Part shown: positions 35,792-36,162 of the stretch, piece by piece
How positions within the stretch are numbered: position 1 is the stretch's first letter
Layout: the number at the start of each line of letters is the position of its first letter
NCBI GenBank assembly: GCA_900318195.1
Contig: ONJR01000022.1
Location: 1 to 36,162, forward strand
DNA length: 36,162 nucleotides
Source of the DNA: an uncultured Planctomycetota bacterium
GTDB lineage: Bacteria; Planctomycetota; Planctomycetia; Pirellulales; Thermoguttaceae
Direction: 5' to 3'
Program-made: the position numbers and the translations under genes
Notes under the pieces: generated by a model
What the model was told of the DNA's origin: nothing
Seen by the model: the letters and a program-made list of their open reading frames with translations, nothing else
Database searches by the model: none

Positions 35792-36162
35792 ATGACCGAG
35801 TTCATTTTTGGCGTATCCGCCAAACAGCGCTCGCCGGTATGGAGTCTGCTCCGGGCTGTCGTCGTTTTGACGCTCCTTTTGTCTTCGTACGCGAAGGCGC
35901 GTTATTTAGCGAGCGGCGCTCTGCTTGACGACGCGTTGCTTGGTTCGCGTTCGCTCGGACTGTTTACCGTTGTCTTCGAGTCGTTCTTCGCTGTGTCGAA
36001 CGATAGATCTCGTCCACGCATTGCCGCATGGTTGTCGATTGCGACGCTGTTGCGCGCCGCGCTCGTAACGGGTAGCGCGGCGACAAAGAAGTATCTGGCG
36101 CTCGCTGAAAAATCATGCGCCAGATTGGTTGTGCTCGACGTTGACAACACGGCGAGCGACGA
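35792..36162 (+). CDS. DoxX/MauE-like membrane protein, partial
   Basis: The frame opens at ATG 35792, 9 nt after AGGAG, and runs off the window after 123 codons. Residues about 16-36 form a first hydrophobic helix (WSLLRAVVVLTLLLSSYAKA), followed by RYLASGALLDDALLGSRSLGLFTVVFESFFA and at least one further helix near 75-95. The order of a helix, Ala/Lys-Ala, a short loop with LLGSR and then a helix with an embedded Glu resembles planctomycete DoxX/MauE-type redox-associated membrane proteins. The resemblance is moderate and the C-terminus is missing. An antisense open frame over the same stretch is a shadow. Confidence 0.6.
   Translation, partial: MTEFIFGVSAKQRSPVWSLLRAVVVLTLLLSSYAKARYLASGALLDDALLGSRSLGLFTVVFESFFAVSNDRSRPRIAAWLSIATLLRAALVTGSAATKKYLALAEKSCARLVVLDVDNTASD

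Overview
The window looks like a chromosomal segment of a planctomycete, probably of the Pirellulales/Thermoguttaceae type. The evidence is the mix of families: two DUF1559 prepilin-like proteins each next to small lipoproteins, a DUF1080 secreted protein, a DUF1207 outer-membrane barrel, DUF1667, DUF3754, a membrane pyrophosphatase with an N-terminal extension, and a bacterial topoisomerase VI B subunit. This placement is inference from gene content; no rRNA or other phylogenetic marker is present. There is no CRISPR array, insertion sequence, integrase or phage gene.

Layout. 1-3805 (minus): a truncated Rpn/PD-(D/E)XK gene with its own promoter, then the K+-dependent-type pyrophosphatase hppA with a consensus promoter. 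4025-6832 (plus): a DUF1559 protein and two related lipoproteins, closed by a strong terminator. 6888-11005 (plus): a GH28-like beta-helix enzyme, a DUF3754 membrane protein, a stand-alone ThiD2 (HMP-P kinase), a small unknown gene, and a decayed second copy of the DUF3754 3' end. 11023-16185 (plus): a probable three-gene envelope unit made of a DUF1207 outer-membrane barrel, a MotA/TolQ/ExbB channel protein and a 763-residue partner. 16186-17472: a stretch dense in inverted repeats (candidate structured RNA) and an acidic-repeat protein. 17745-20624 (minus): two glycerophosphodiesterase genes with three domains in total. 20715-24044 (minus): tRNA-Gln, top6B and an alpha/beta hydrolase. 24451-27769: a secreted transglutaminase-like protein convergent with a duplicated SurA/parvulin-like protein. 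27906-31517: ndk (plus), facing a probable four-gene minus operon queD - DUF1667 - apgM - DUF1080. 31816-33340: a small secreted protein, then about 950 bp with no standard gene but with two further good terminators and an 18-codon ORF. 33341-34981 (minus): a second DUF1559/lipoprotein pair. 34982-36162: a long leader-like region and the start of a DoxX/MauE-like membrane protein that runs off the end.

Functional themes: the cell envelope dominates (pseudopilin-like proteins, lipoproteins, outer-membrane barrel, ExbB-like motor, periplasmic foldase, phosphodiesterases). Housekeeping genes (ndk, apgM, queD, tRNA-Gln, hppA, ThiD2, top6B) are interspersed. The most interesting items are (i) the barrel/ExbB/partner unit, whose partner has alanine where ExbD/TolR carry the essential aspartate; (ii) candidate structured or small transcripts at about 16320-16690 and 32534-33204; (iii) the repeat flanking thiD2; (iv) the 145-residue insertion in the pyrophosphatase; and (v) a marked scarcity of GGCC across the whole window. 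All counts and motif calls were made by eye.
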